DNA from: Mansonella perstans
Taxonomy: Eukaryota; Nematoda; Chromadorea; Rhabditida; Onchocercidae
Length of the DNA: 64,000 nucleotides
Direction: 5' to 3'
NCBI GenBank assembly: GCA_037074765.1
Contig: JBAMDO010000002.1
Coordinates: forward strand, 410,257 to 474,256
This document shows, one piece after another, positions 63,806 to 64,000 of this stretch. The notes below the pieces were generated by a model that worked only from the letters and a program-made list of their open reading frames with translations, made no database searches and had not been told where the DNA came from. The translations under genes were made by a program, and so were the position numbers. Each line of letters begins with the position of its first letter. Positions within the stretch are counted from its first letter, which is position 1.

Positions 63806-64000
63806 CGTAATCCGCTTCTCGAATTCATTATTACTGTTGCAGAAATCTTCTTATTCAGATTTACCTCATTGTACAGTCTTTCATGAACATTTATGACTGT
63901 GGTTCTTATTTGCAGCTTTTTTCTGATTTTATAATTTCTGCCAAGAATTTATTTCCTTTTATGCATATAATATTTTTCCAGGTTTTATCAAACATGAAAG
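63806..64000 (-). CDS. Possible 3'-terminal exon of an unidentified gene, truncated by the window edge
   Basis: On the - strand an open stretch of about 37 codons, QIRTTVINVHERLYNEVNLN then KKISATVIMNSRSGLRN, ends at a TAA near 63806. An AG acceptor-like AAATCAG lies just upstream near 63925. The amino-acid composition looks more protein-like than surrounding noise, but no family was recognised and the upstream exon is outside or not visible. On the opposite strand a TTTTTCCAG acceptor at 63974-63982 could equally begin an exon of a + strand gene. Confidence 0.22.

Noticed and set aside
1..64000. Wolbachia or mitochondrial DNA insertions, transposons, CRISPR arrays, tRNA or rRNA genes
   Set aside because: Looked for GC-shifted prokaryote-like coding blocks, terminal inverted repeats, transposase motifs, regularly spaced repeats and cloverleaf or rRNA signatures by eye; none was convincing. 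A search could still find degraded elements.

Overview
The window is eukaryotic and very probably comes from a parasitic nematode of the filarial type. It is strongly AT-rich and holds many small exons separated by T-rich introns with TTTCAG-like acceptors. Several start codons lie only a few bases after a good splice acceptor, as expected with spliced-leader trans-splicing, and the proteins resemble nematode orthologues. No bacterial, viral, CRISPR, rRNA or tRNA feature was recognised. Species cannot be assigned from the sequence alone.

Layout, left to right. 1-2360 (+): 3' part of prp-3 (U4/U6 snRNP). 3334-5777 (+): an unrecognised 314-residue protein. 6906-7022 (+): a possible tiny membrane protein. 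7058-18506 (-): pitp-1/rdgB, a membrane-associated phosphatidylinositol transfer protein with PITP, DDHD-region and LNS2 parts. 21188-23892 (+): PP4 catalytic subunit. 24936-26459 (+): monothiol glutaredoxin 5. 26456-31088 (-): a PPM1G-type PP2C phosphatase whose stop codon overlaps that of glutaredoxin. 33607-38629 (+): diacylglycerol lipase beta-like protein. 40027-44502 (+): an unusual protein with a permuted papain-like (C92/YiiX) domain joined in frame to an ALDH9-type aldehyde dehydrogenase. 46080-48999 (-): chimaerin (SH2-C1-RhoGAP). 50249-53062 (+): elongation factor 1-beta. 53761-62865 (+): TANGO6/RTP1-like HEAT protein. 63806-64000 (-): a doubtful fragment of a further gene.

These are mostly unrelated housekeeping and signalling genes, not one pathway. 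A loose lipid and diacylglycerol theme links pitp-1 (PI/PA exchange at membrane contacts), DAGL (makes 2-arachidonoylglycerol from DAG) and chimaerin (DAG-sensing Rac GAP). From memory, many of the C. elegans orthologues lie on chromosome III. The PPM1G, DAGL and ALDH genes appear to correspond to the F42G9 cluster, so the window looks like a piece of that ancestral linkage group with local order partly kept.

The most interesting items are the C92-ALDH fusion, the convergent gene pair whose two stop codons share one TTAA, a tandem duplication in pitp-1 that copied a splice acceptor plus the first codons of the last exon, a likely GC-AG intron in prp-3, and the 314-residue orphan protein. Exon borders were derived by hand from reading-frame continuity. 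For gene 2, PP4, GLRX5, ALDH, chimaerin and eEF1B the stated exons sum to an intact reading frame.
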